Origin: an uncultured Lachnospiraceae bacterium
GTDB taxonomy: Bacteria > Bacillota > Clostridia > Lachnospirales > Lachnospiraceae
Length of the DNA stretch: 7,005 bases
Assembly (NCBI GenBank): GCA_902797565.1
Contig: CADBTO010000248.1
Span: 1 to 7,005, forward strand
Direction: 5' to 3'
Shown: piece after piece, positions 1 to 6,663 of the stretch
How the letters are laid out: each line of letters begins with the position of its first letter
Numbering within the stretch: the stretch's first letter is position 1
Made by a program: the position numbers and the translations under genes
The notes under the pieces: model-generated
Databases searched by the model: none
Seen by the model: only the letters and a program-made list of their open reading frames with translations
Told to the model about the DNA's origin: nothing

Positions 1-920
1 GCAAGGCCCTCCCGCTCCAGAAATGCCAGTACTTCTTTCCTGCCTGCATGGCCCGCAATGCAGGGCAACCCGTATAGTCCCGCCAAAAGCCCTTCCCCCG
101 GCCGCTTTACAATCCAGACCCGTTCCCCGCAGCATACCACAAGCACCGTCACCTCGTCAATCCGCCGCTCCGCTGCTTTCTTTTTCACCGGATACTCCGC
201 CCAGCTCCCGTGCTGCTTCGCAAGGCAAAGCCCTTCCCATGGACACCCCTGAAAACACCCTCTTTCACTGTTTTCCTGTGCATGCCCACTTTCCCCGGTT
301 TCCCGCATACAAAGCGGTGTCCCGCCCGGCAGACACACACAGGCCCCCAGTTCCATCAGTGCCTGGTTGAACACTCCCGGCTCCTCTGCCGGGATATACC
401 GGGCGAGCGCCTGCTCCACCCGTTTTTTCGTCTTCGCCCGTAAAATATCCGATCCATCTTCCGCGGCACGCATCAGGACACGGAGCACATTCCCATCCAC
501 CGCAGGAACCGGCAGTGAAAACGCGATCGAGCAGATCGCGCCCGCCGTATAGGAGCCAATCCCCGGTAAATCCAGCACGCTCTTATACGTTTCCGGAAAC
601 TTCCCCCCATATTCCTCGCAGATACGTACTGCCGCCTTCTTCAGATTTCGTGCTCTACTGTAATAACCCAGTCCTTCCCAGAGTTTCATCAATTCATCAT
701 CCGGACAAGCCGCCAGATCTGCCACCGTAGGAAGCGCTTCCAAAAACCGGCTGTAATACCCCCGAACCGCCTCCACACGGGTCTGCTGCAGCATAATCTC
801 CGATACCCAGATGCGGTACGGATCCTTCGTCTCCCTCCATGGCAGCTCTCTTCGGTTTCCCCGAAACCACTCCAGCACGGGATCTACCAGCTGTTCCAGC
901 GGAAATTCCTCTATCTTCAA
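1..920 (-). CDS. mutY: Adenine DNA glycosylase MutY, 3' end cut by window edge
   Basis: This enzyme removes adenine mispaired with 8-oxoguanine or G, in base excision repair. About 306 codons are visible; the family is usually near 350 aa. Seen from a TTG start at 920: the N-terminal catalytic motif ELPWRETKDPYRIWVSE (about 25-41) followed by IMLQQTRVEAV, with catalytic Glu about 41; the helix-hairpin-helix LPGIGSYTAGAI (118-129); VDGNVLRV with catalytic Asp about 142; a cysteine-rich iron-sulfur loop (196-232); and the start of the C-terminal NUDIX-like 8-oxoG recognition domain from about 250, cut at the edge. No in-frame ATG exists upstream. TTG 920 has GGAGGG ten bases before it; TTG 974 (GGAG, spacing about 6) and TTG 1004 are alternatives that would add 18-28 residues. 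The frame closes at a TGA inside the moxR-like gene. The Fe-S loop is abnormal: about 21 residues separate the second and third ligands. Identity is secure; the exact start is not. Confidence 0.96.
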   Translation of the reverse strand, partial: MKIEEFPLEQLVDPVLEWFRGNRRELPWRETKDPYRIWVSEIMLQQTRVEAVRGYYSRFLEALPTVADLAACPDDELMKLWEGLGYYSRARNLKKAAVRICEEYGGKFPETYKSVLDLPGIGSYTAGAICSIAFSLPVPAVDGNVLRVLMRAAEDGSDILRAKTKKRVEQALARYIPAEEPGVFNQALMELGACVCLPGGTPLCMRETGESGHAQENSERGCFQGCPWEGLCLAKQHGSWAEYPVKKKAAERRIDEVTVLVVCCGERVWIVKRPGEGLLAGLYGLPCIAGHAGRKEVLAFLEREGL

Positions 921-930
921 AATGAAAATG

Positions 931-936
931 CCCTCC
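931..936 (-). promoter_or_regulatory. Putative ribosome binding site deciding the TTG start of mutY
   Basis: On the coding strand this reads GGAGGG and lies ten bases before TTG 920, the last plausible start before the conserved glycosylase domain. The spacing is slightly long. A GGAG before TTG 974 competes with it, so the start remains open. Confidence 0.45.
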
Positions 937-993
937 GTACCATATGCCCGGCATCGCTCCGGCTTCCCCCGCAATCTCTGCTCCAGAGCCCCT

Positions 994-2511
994 TCATAGC
1001 CCAAGCTCCCCTGCAATCTCTTCCCGAAGCTTCTCCTTCACATCAAACAGCAGCAGCCTGTCGTTATACTTATAATAGCTTTCTGAGCCGTGCAGTGCCA
1101 GGAAACTGCTGCTGGCGCTCCCGGATGTCAGCACCGTGATAAAATACGTCATCTCCTGCCCTGCCCCGAACGCAGCGTCCAGAAACGCAAACACATGTTC
1201 TAATTCATCTCCCACCCCGTCCAGCTGCTTTGCCTGTGCCTTCGCCCGCTTGTCAAAGTCCCGTTTCAGCTTTTTGAAAGAGTCCGCCGCATCGCTGCCT
1301 CCGGCAACCGGCTTTGAAAACCCCCGGAGCAGCTCCACAACCCGCCTGCGCACCCGCTGCCCGCTCTGTGAGGCATTTCCGGCCTGCTGCTTCTCTTTCC
1401 CCTCCTGTTCGATCGAAAAGACACTGTTTTCCAGCATCTCCAGCAAATCTTCCGTTGTTTTCCCCGCTTCTTTGGATGCGGCTTTCAAAAGCCGCAGCTG
1501 CACTGCTGCCTTTTGCAGCACCTCCTGATTTTCCAGCACATCCACAAAACGCGCACCCAGCTCTTCCAGAAGCATCTCGATCAACGCAATCCGCTCGTCA
1601 AACTTTCCTGCTTTTGCCCGTTCTACCAGCTTATCCCCCCATTTCCCATCCAGGATCCCCTGAACTTCGTATTCCTGACGGTATTTCTGATACAGGTCAT
1701 AGTACACGGAAAACTTTCTTCCAATCTTCTGATCCGTAATATATTGGAATATGAGCGTCGTATCCACTGGAAAGCTGAATTTCTCGTAATTTTTGAGTGC
1801 AAACGAAAGGTCTTCCCATCCACGTGCCGTAGCAAATTCCGGTCCGTCTGCCGTCGTCTGGATGGAATAAAACCACGAGCGGTTGATTTCCAGAAACGCC
1901 AGAATCGCGCCATGCACCCGCCTGTCATAGGCATACGTCTTCCACGCAGAAAAATCCTCTTCCACATAAAGATACTTGAGCCTGTCCCTGGTTGCAATAT
2001 CGAAATCCCGGACACTCTTATTATATTGGGGCGGATTCCCGGCAGAAACCACCACCCAGCCCCTGGGCAGCTGCCTGTTCCCAAATGTCTTGTACTGCAA
2101 AAACTGCAGAATCGCAGGTGCAAGCGTCTCTGATACGCAGTTGATTTCATCCAGAAACAGGATCCCCTGCTCTGTCCCCGTTTCCTCGATAATCGCGTAA
2201 ACCGCCGCAAGGATCTCGCTCATCGTATATTCCGAAATCCGGACCTGCTCCCCGCCAAACTTCCGTTCAGAAATATACGGCAGCCCGATCGCGCTCTGCC
2301 GGGTATGGTGCGTCAGTGCATATGAAACCAGTCCGATCCCCATTTCCTGCGCAATCTGCTCCACAATTGCCGTCTTTCCAATCCCCGGAGCACCGATCAT
2401 AAAAATCGGACGCTGCTTCATATACGGAATCGTATACTCTCCCATCTCATCCCGATCCAGATAGATCTGGACCGTACGCTTGATCTCTTCTTTTGCCTGT
2501 GCAATATTCAT
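994..2511 (-). CDS. MoxR/RavA-like AAA+ ATPase
   Basis: This 505-aa cytoplasmic AAA+ ATPase is of the MoxR type. Seen: Walker A GAPGIGKT (40-47), Walker B GILFLDE (116-122), sensor-1 Asn about 159 in VVVSAGNPPQYN, and an arginine-rich RDFDIATRDRL segment (168-178) suited to the arginine finger. The AAA core covers roughly 30-215 and the lid roughly 220-300. A long charged helical tail (300-505) has no motif I recognise and makes the protein longer than minimal MoxR proteins (about 320 aa) but close to RavA in size. It starts 34 bp after the VWA gene, with GAGG seven bases before ATG 2511. The conserved pairing of MoxR ATPases with VWA proteins suggests it powers remodelling or cofactor loading of a client delivered by that neighbour. 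All ATPase motifs look intact, so it should be active. The client is unknown. Confidence 0.93.
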   Translation of the reverse strand: MNIAQAKEEIKRTVQIYLDRDEMGEYTIPYMKQRPIFMIGAPGIGKTAIVEQIAQEMGIGLVSYALTHHTRQSAIGLPYISERKFGGEQVRISEYTMSEILAAVYAIIEETGTEQGILFLDEINCVSETLAPAILQFLQYKTFGNRQLPRGWVVVSAGNPPQYNKSVRDFDIATRDRLKYLYVEEDFSAWKTYAYDRRVHGAILAFLEINRSWFYSIQTTADGPEFATARGWEDLSFALKNYEKFSFPVDTTLIFQYITDQKIGRKFSVYYDLYQKYRQEYEVQGILDGKWGDKLVERAKAGKFDERIALIEMLLEELGARFVDVLENQEVLQKAAVQLRLLKAASKEAGKTTEDLLEMLENSVFSIEQEGKEKQQAGNASQSGQRVRRRVVELLRGFSKPVAGGSDAADSFKKLKRDFDKRAKAQAKQLDGVGDELEHVFAFLDAAFGAGQEMTYFITVLTSGSASSSFLALHGSESYYKYNDRLLLFDVKEKLREEIAGELGL

Positions 2512-2518
2512 CTTGAAT

Positions 2519-2522
2519 CCTC
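2519..2522 (-). promoter_or_regulatory. Shine-Dalgarno of the AAA+ ATPase gene
   Basis: The coding strand has AGAGG with its GAGG core seven bases before ATG 2511, in the 34-bp gap after the VWA gene. The tight gap and own ribosome site suggest cotranscription with independent initiation. Confidence 0.65.
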
Positions 2523-2545
2523 TATACCAACGTCATAAACGCCAC

Positions 2546-4414
2546 TTACCCAAACTCCTCGTCCAGATACACCCGCATGGCCCATGGCGGCACGCGAACA
2601 TTTCCGTCCATCTCCGCAAATACGAACGCGGTCTTGTATGGCGCAGGCTCTTTTGGAAACGTCCCATAACCATCCGTGAAATACAACAGCCCGCGAAGCT
2701 GCGAAAGTTCCCCCTGCTTTTGCAGATCCTTCACCCGCTCAAACACCGGACGGAAATCCGTGCCGCCCCGTCCCCGTATCTTAAAGTTTTGGATATAATG
2801 TTCCAGCTCCTCCCGGCTGGTAATCAGCACGTCTTCCTGGATTCCCGCATCACACTGGATCAAATGGAGCGTTAATTTTCCTTCAAATACTTCTTCTTCT
2901 GAAAGAATGCTGTAGGTCTTTTCCAGAAATTTCCGCACCAGATCCAGGTCACAGGAACCAGACGTGTCAATCGCGACCACAAACTCCCGGATCGTGTGCA
3001 TTTCCTTGTACTCCAGCGGCTCAATCAGCGGCATATCCCCATACAGTTCCAGTCCGTAAGTATAATAATTATAGTCAAAACTGTCCAGATCCACCTTCAT
3101 CCGCTCTTCAAGAACGGCAAATTTCCGCAGAAACTCCTCATAACTTTCCTTGTCCCTCTGGATGTTCCGCAGGGATTCCAACACCTGCCCCATCCCCTCT
3201 CCCCGCTGCCGGGATCGCTTCTGCAGTTCCATTTCCAGCCCGACTTCCGCATGGTCCGCGATATCCTGCCACGTCTGCAGAAGCTGCTGCCCGTTCTCCA
3301 CGCTGCCCGCCCCTGTGTCCCCTTGCCCAGCCTGCTCCCCCTCATCCTGCTCCTCTCCGTCCTGCGCTTCCCCGTCATCCCCATCTCCGCCCTGATCCTC
3401 GCGCTCCTGCTCTTGATCCTGCCCCTTCCCAGCCTGCCGCTCACGATCCGGTTCTTCATCCACCCCATCTCCGACCTGATCCTCGTGCTCCTGCCCCTCT
3501 CCAGCCTGCTCCTCCGCATCATCCTGCTGCTCACGATCCGGCTCTTCGTCCACCTCGTCTCCGCCCTGATCCTCGCGCTCCTGCTCCTCTCCAATCTGCT
3601 TCTCCCCGTCATCCGGCTCTTCATCCAGCTCTTCCCTGCCCTTCTCCCCACGCCGCCTGTTCTTCCGCTTTCCGGTCGATTCCCCCTTGTCCGACTCCTG
3701 GCCGTCCCGCTCCTGCTCCTCCTCTTCCGCCTCTTTCCGCTTCCAGAAAATATGGTCATCCACTGCAAAAAACACACCCATCTTCCGCAGTTCATCTTCC
3801 GGGATACTTCTGTTTTCCAGGCTTCTGGACAGAAAGCGATACACGCCCTGTGCCGACAACGCCCCTTGCCCGGCCTGCGCCGTAAAAGCCCCCTGCCCGG
3901 CCTGCGCCGTAAAAGCCCCCTGCCCGGCCTGATCCGTATGCAGCGCGTATACTTTCCCACGTATCCCCCGCAGCGCTTCTTTCATCCCTTCTGAAACCAC
4001 ATCCGGATTCAGATGCTCCAGAATATCCCACACCGCCACATCCGCCGCAATATCCCAAAGTTCCGGCTTTTCATGGCTTTGTGCAAAAAACGGATGCAGG
4101 TACAGGCAATGAAGCATACTGTGCAGGTACAATCCGTCCGGATCCTGCCTCAAAACCTCTGTACCATCCTGGATCCCGGCGTCTTCCGCCCGGCTCTCGA
4201 ATGACGCCGCTTCCACAAAATCCACCACAATCCGCTCCGGATCATACCAAAACTTTTCCCCGTCCGTCCCGCACAAAGGCAGGCCGCTCTCCGTCAGGGT
4301 TAGCGCATAGACCGCCCGTGCAAGAAACGGATAGGACATTACCAGGCGATCCCGCCCCGTGACCAGTATCTTTTCCGCATAAATACTTGTTTTTCCAAGA
4401 TGATCCATATTCAT
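2546..4414 (-). CDS. DUF2201-family VWA protein with acidic linker
   Basis: This 622-aa protein matches the DUF2201 layout: an N-terminal metallopeptidase-like domain (about 10-225) and a C-terminal VWA-like domain (about 470-622). The VWA domain has a complete MIDAS-like set: DTSGS (483-487), Thr 552 in GRGGTDFRPVF, and Asp 581 in YFTDGYG, so it should bind a divalent metal and a partner. The N-terminal domain keeps HxxxH as HSMLH (98-102) and an Asp-rich WDIAADVAVWD stretch (120-130), but the HExxH glutamate is Ser 99, so peptidase activity is doubtful. Between the domains are three 9-residue QAGQGAFTA repeats (162-188) and an E/D/Q/G-rich linker (about 226-370) with roughly 30-residue repeats. 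ATG 4414 is followed two codons later by ATG 4408; only a weak GGGA precedes them. The frame stays open upstream to 4541 without ATG, GTG or TTG. It is likely the adaptor partner of the downstream AAA+ ATPase. Confidence 0.92.
   Translation of the reverse strand: MNMDHLGKTSIYAEKILVTGRDRLVMSYPFLARAVYALTLTESGLPLCGTDGEKFWYDPERIVVDFVEAASFESRAEDAGIQDGTEVLRQDPDGLYLHSMLHCLYLHPFFAQSHEKPELWDIAADVAVWDILEHLNPDVVSEGMKEALRGIRGKVYALHTDQAGQGAFTAQAGQGAFTAQAGQGALSAQGVYRFLSRSLENRSIPEDELRKMGVFFAVDDHIFWKRKEAEEEEQERDGQESDKGESTGKRKNRRRGEKGREELDEEPDDGEKQIGEEQEREDQGGDEVDEEPDREQQDDAEEQAGEGQEHEDQVGDGVDEEPDRERQAGKGQDQEQEREDQGGDGDDGEAQDGEEQDEGEQAGQGDTGAGSVENGQQLLQTWQDIADHAEVGLEMELQKRSRQRGEGMGQVLESLRNIQRDKESYEEFLRKFAVLEERMKVDLDSFDYNYYTYGLELYGDMPLIEPLEYKEMHTIREFVVAIDTSGSCDLDLVRKFLEKTYSILSEEEVFEGKLTLHLIQCDAGIQEDVLITSREELEHYIQNFKIRGRGGTDFRPVFERVKDLQKQGELSQLRGLLYFTDGYGTFPKEPAPYKTAFVFAEMDGNVRVPPWAMRVYLDEEFG
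3377..3589 (-). repeat. ~90-bp coding repeats in the acidic linker of the VWA gene
   Basis: Protein copies begin at EDQGGDEVDEEPDRE (residue 281), EDQVGDGVDEEPDRE (311) and EDQGGDGDDGE (339). The first two are exactly 30 residues apart and the third is 28 after the second. The plus-strand DNA is almost pure pyrimidine with phased GATCCTC and CTCCTG blocks. The encoded segment should be disordered and strongly negative. Copy number is probably variable between strains (inference). Confidence 0.8.
3851..3931 (-). repeat. 27-bp in-frame tandem repeat (3 copies) in the VWA gene
   Basis: Three abutting 27-bp units encode QAGQGAFTA, QAGQGAFTA and QAGQGALSA (residues 162-188). Units 3905-3931 and 3878-3904 are identical; unit 3851-3877 differs at about five bases. 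Perfect identity of two copies points to recent duplication. The unit is a multiple of three, so copy changes keep the frame. It sits at the edge of the metallopeptidase-like domain and probably forms a flexible loop. Confidence 0.88.
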
Positions 4415-4465
4415 AAATCCCGTTTTAATTTTTGCCCGTAACTGGCCAGGTGCCCCCTTGATCAG

Positions 4466-4587
4466 ATCGCAGCCCCCCCAGCCAGCATCTGCCTCTTGGC
4501 CAGATCGCTGCCCCCGGCCAGCACCTGTCTCATTACCAAATCACAGCGCCCGGCCAGCATCCTCTCTCATAACCGGATCGCAGCTGT
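4466..4587. repeat. 36-38-bp imperfect tandem repeat in the LRR-VWA gap
   Basis: On the plus strand, copies begin with ATCGC or ATCAC at 4466, 4504, 4540 and 4577 (steps of 38, 36 and 37), each followed by a C-rich run, GGCCAGCA or similar, and a CTC/TCT segment; the fourth copy is partial. The array fills most of the 152-bp spacer 4415-4566 and runs into the last codons and stop of the LRR gene. Each full unit carries a near-palindromic GGCCAG core. I see no terminator hairpin followed by a T run. Its role is unknown; it may be a slippage product or affect mRNA structure. Confidence 0.75.
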
Positions 4588-6549
4588 CTTCCTTGGCTTC
4601 TTCGCCTTCTTTTCCGTTTTTTCCGTCTTGCCCTCTCCGTCTTTTCCGCCCGACTCCTTTCCAAGCTGACGAAGTACATACGCTGATGCCGTGTTCATCC
4701 CTGCCTGATTACAAAGCGAAAGCACCTGTTTCAGCGAAGTTTTCGACAAGACCCCCATCTTCAGGAAATCCACCAGCCGCTTCTCATTTTCAGCCGCTAC
4801 AATCCCTTTTGCAACCCGCAGCCCCATCTTCCGCAGATAGCCCTCATAGATCGGGTCAATCCCGGCGCCCTCACGCAGCACTGCGGACAGCGCAAAATCC
4901 ACCTTTTCCTCCATTCCCTGGATCTCTGCAAAGCATTCATCATATTCTGCATAGTCAAACTTCGGCGCATTCCACGCGGAATCAATATATGCCGCAGCCG
5001 AAGTCTTCAACGCGCCCGGAATCACGATCGTATCCCTGATCTCCCCTTTGGATCCCCGCATCAGGATCTTTGCAGGATGCCACTGCATCATGGCCGCATT
5101 GTCCGGATCAACCGCTTCGATTGCCGCAACCAGCCCCCGCGCGGTTCCTTCATATGCCTCCACGATGATTTCATCCGATTCACTCGAATCCTGTGCAAAA
5201 CATAACGCCCCTTCTCCGACATAACGGAGGTTTTTCGGCAGGCTGATCCGACTCAGCCCGCATCCACGAAATGCATCCTTTCCAATCATTCGGACCGTCT
5301 TTGGAATCTCAATCTCCGTCAAATTCCGCGCCCCATAAAAACAGTCTGCTCCAATGTGTTCCAGTTTTTCCGGAAGCTGCACCTTTCTCAGATGCACGCA
5401 GTTTTCAAAAACCCCGTACGGCTGGAAAACCGTCGCATCCGGCAGTTCCCGAACCTGCGCGGCAATCCGGACCCCCTCCAGCGAATCGCATTCACAAAAC
5501 GCCCCCTGGCGGATGGTCTGCACACTATCCGGCATATCAATCCATTTTACATATTTCTGCCCGGAAAACGCCCGTTTTTCAATCATCCGCACCCCATCCG
5601 GTATCCGGTATGACTCCGCCCTCCGTCTCTGCGGATAGAAGACCAGCGTCTTCCCGTCTTTTGAAAAAACAACACCGTCAATATCCTTGTACTTCTTATG
5701 GTTTGGCAGGCGGACTGCTGCAAGAGCCGACCACTTCGAAAGTGCATCCCAGTTCACCTTCCGGCTGCTTGTCAGAACCAGCTCCTCACACGCGCCGCCA
5801 TAACTTCTGTAACCATATCCCGGCTTCATCAGATTCAGCCTTGGAACAATATGGCTCGTGATCTTCTTCGGGATGCCGCTTGAAAAAGCTGTCTCATAAA
5901 AACGCGTTGCCTTTTCATCCAATACGAAATCATCCGTTTTCTCCGCACGGAACAGCAGATTCCCGATATAAATCGACTTCCCCTCCCTGATTTTTTCCTC
6001 ATACCAGCTGGAAGATTCAAACGGATTGCCCACCAGCTGGACATCCGGATTCTCAAAAATAATGTCCTTGCAGCGTGCATAATGGAATGCATCCCTGGTA
6101 ATGACTTTCACATACTCCGGCACCTTGGCCACTGCACCCTCGCCAGCGCCCACGAGTGCAAGAAGCAGTTCTTTCCGGCTTTTGTCCAAAAGCATCTTTC
6201 CGTCCGTTGCGTATTTTTCGCTATCCGGATCAACGAACACCTCTTCAAGTTCTGGAAAATTCAGGTTATTCAGGTTGGAAAGCATCAGAGCCTTCGGAAT
6301 CTCCAGCCGCTTCACACCCCGGAACGCATATTTGTACTCATTCTGCTTCTCATGATACTGCAGATTCGGAACACAAAACCGCTCCACTGCAATCCCCTCC
6401 ACCGAATCCGGAAGTGCAAGGACTTCCTGCTCCGGCACCAGATCAACAATTTCGTAGTACTGCCTGCCCCCTGCATAATACGGCCGGATCAGTTCCATCA
6501 CGAACGTATTCCCTTTATACTGAATCTTGCGAATTTCCTGATCACGCAT
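4567..6549 (-). CDS. BspA-like LRR_5 protein without signal peptide
   Basis: This 660-aa protein has LRR_5 (BspA/TpLRR-like) repeats. Seen: two modules of the form 'hydrophobic strand, DGxxxxKDxKxL, IPxxVxxIxxxAF' at about 100-155 and 278-328, then units such as DSVQTIRQGAF (341-351), EKLEHIGADCF (394-404), KTVRMIGKDAF (417-427) and KNLRYVGEGAL (439-449). A helical region without recognised motif (about 530-630) and a Lys-rich tail (631-660) follow. There is no signal peptide, transmembrane helix or anchor, so it should be cytoplasmic, unlike secreted BspA proteins. Start 6549 was chosen because a very strong GGGAGGGG lies just before it; ATG 6684 would add 45 low-complexity residues from a repeat array and overlap the previous gene. 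It lies directly upstream of the VWA gene. LRR_5 domains bind proteins, so a client or target-recognition role in a VWA-MoxR complex is plausible, but that is inference. Confidence 0.9.
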   Translation of the reverse strand: MRDQEIRKIQYKGNTFVMELIRPYYAGGRQYYEIVDLVPEQEVLALPDSVEGIAVERFCVPNLQYHEKQNEYKYAFRGVKRLEIPKALMLSNLNNLNFPELEEVFVDPDSEKYATDGKMLLDKSRKELLLALVGAGEGAVAKVPEYVKVITRDAFHYARCKDIIFENPDVQLVGNPFESSSWYEEKIREGKSIYIGNLLFRAEKTDDFVLDEKATRFYETAFSSGIPKKITSHIVPRLNLMKPGYGYRSYGGACEELVLTSSRKVNWDALSKWSALAAVRLPNHKKYKDIDGVVFSKDGKTLVFYPQRRRAESYRIPDGVRMIEKRAFSGQKYVKWIDMPDSVQTIRQGAFCECDSLEGVRIAAQVRELPDATVFQPYGVFENCVHLRKVQLPEKLEHIGADCFYGARNLTEIEIPKTVRMIGKDAFRGCGLSRISLPKNLRYVGEGALCFAQDSSESDEIIVEAYEGTARGLVAAIEAVDPDNAAMMQWHPAKILMRGSKGEIRDTIVIPGALKTSAAAYIDSAWNAPKFDYAEYDECFAEIQGMEEKVDFALSAVLREGAGIDPIYEGYLRKMGLRVAKGIVAAENEKRLVDFLKMGVLSKTSLKQVLSLCNQAGMNTASAYVLRQLGKESGGKDGEGKTEKTEKKAKKPRKTAAIRL

Positions 6550-6553
6550 CGAA

Positions 6554-6561
6554 CCCCTCCC
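6554..6561 (-). promoter_or_regulatory. Strong Shine-Dalgarno fixing the LRR gene start
   Basis: The coding strand reads AAAGGGAGGGG followed by TTCG and ATG 6549. This is the best ribosome site in the window and decides against the longer frame from ATG 6684. Confidence 0.8.
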
Positions 6562-6579
6562 TTTCCAATCCGCTCCACA

Positions 6580-6663
6580 ATGCCCTTCCACCCATGCCTT
6601 TCCCGCAATGCCTTTTCCCCTATGCCTTTTCCCCAATACATTTTCCCCAAGCCTTTCGCCACC
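6580..6663. repeat. 14-bp tandem array, six copies with exact period
   Basis: Units start at 6580, 6594, 6608, 6622, 6636 and 6650 with the plus-strand consensus ATGCCTTTTCCCCA. The central copies (6608-6621 and 6622-6635) differ only in the last base; the outer ones are more diverged. The array begins inside the coding end of the upstream small gene, contains its TAG stop (6622-6620), and continues into the 70-bp spacer before the LRR gene. As 14 is not a multiple of three, copy changes would alter the upstream protein's C-terminus. On the mRNA strand it is purine-rich (TGGGGAAAAGGCAT). Confidence 0.88.

Noticed and set aside
697..954. Minus-strand 85-residue frame starting at ATG 955
   Set aside because: It is the wrong frame of mutY; the overlapping frame gives the ELPWR and MLQQT motifs of the glycosylase.
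1513..2133. Plus-strand frame of 206 codons
   Set aside because: It lies wholly antisense to the AAA+ core, which includes the Walker B and sensor-1 regions.
2996..3994. Long plus-strand frame of 332 codons, Leu/Pro-rich and resembling a membrane protein
   Set aside because: It is antisense to the VWA gene; its hydrophobic look comes from complementing the GAG/GAC/CAG codons of the acidic linker. The minus-strand frame has clear VWA motifs.
4462..4560. 32-codon minus-strand ORF in the LRR-VWA spacer
   Set aside because: It is only the translation of the tandem repeat; its GAGAGG abuts the ATG too closely for a ribosome site. Kept as a finding, not as a gene.
4415..4566. Possible terminator between the LRR and VWA genes
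   Set aside because: GGCCAG near-palindromes are present but no stable stem followed by a T run on the coding strand was seen.
3851..4587. The repeat arrays as a possible CRISPR
   Set aside because: Units abut one another without unique spacers and no cas genes are present.
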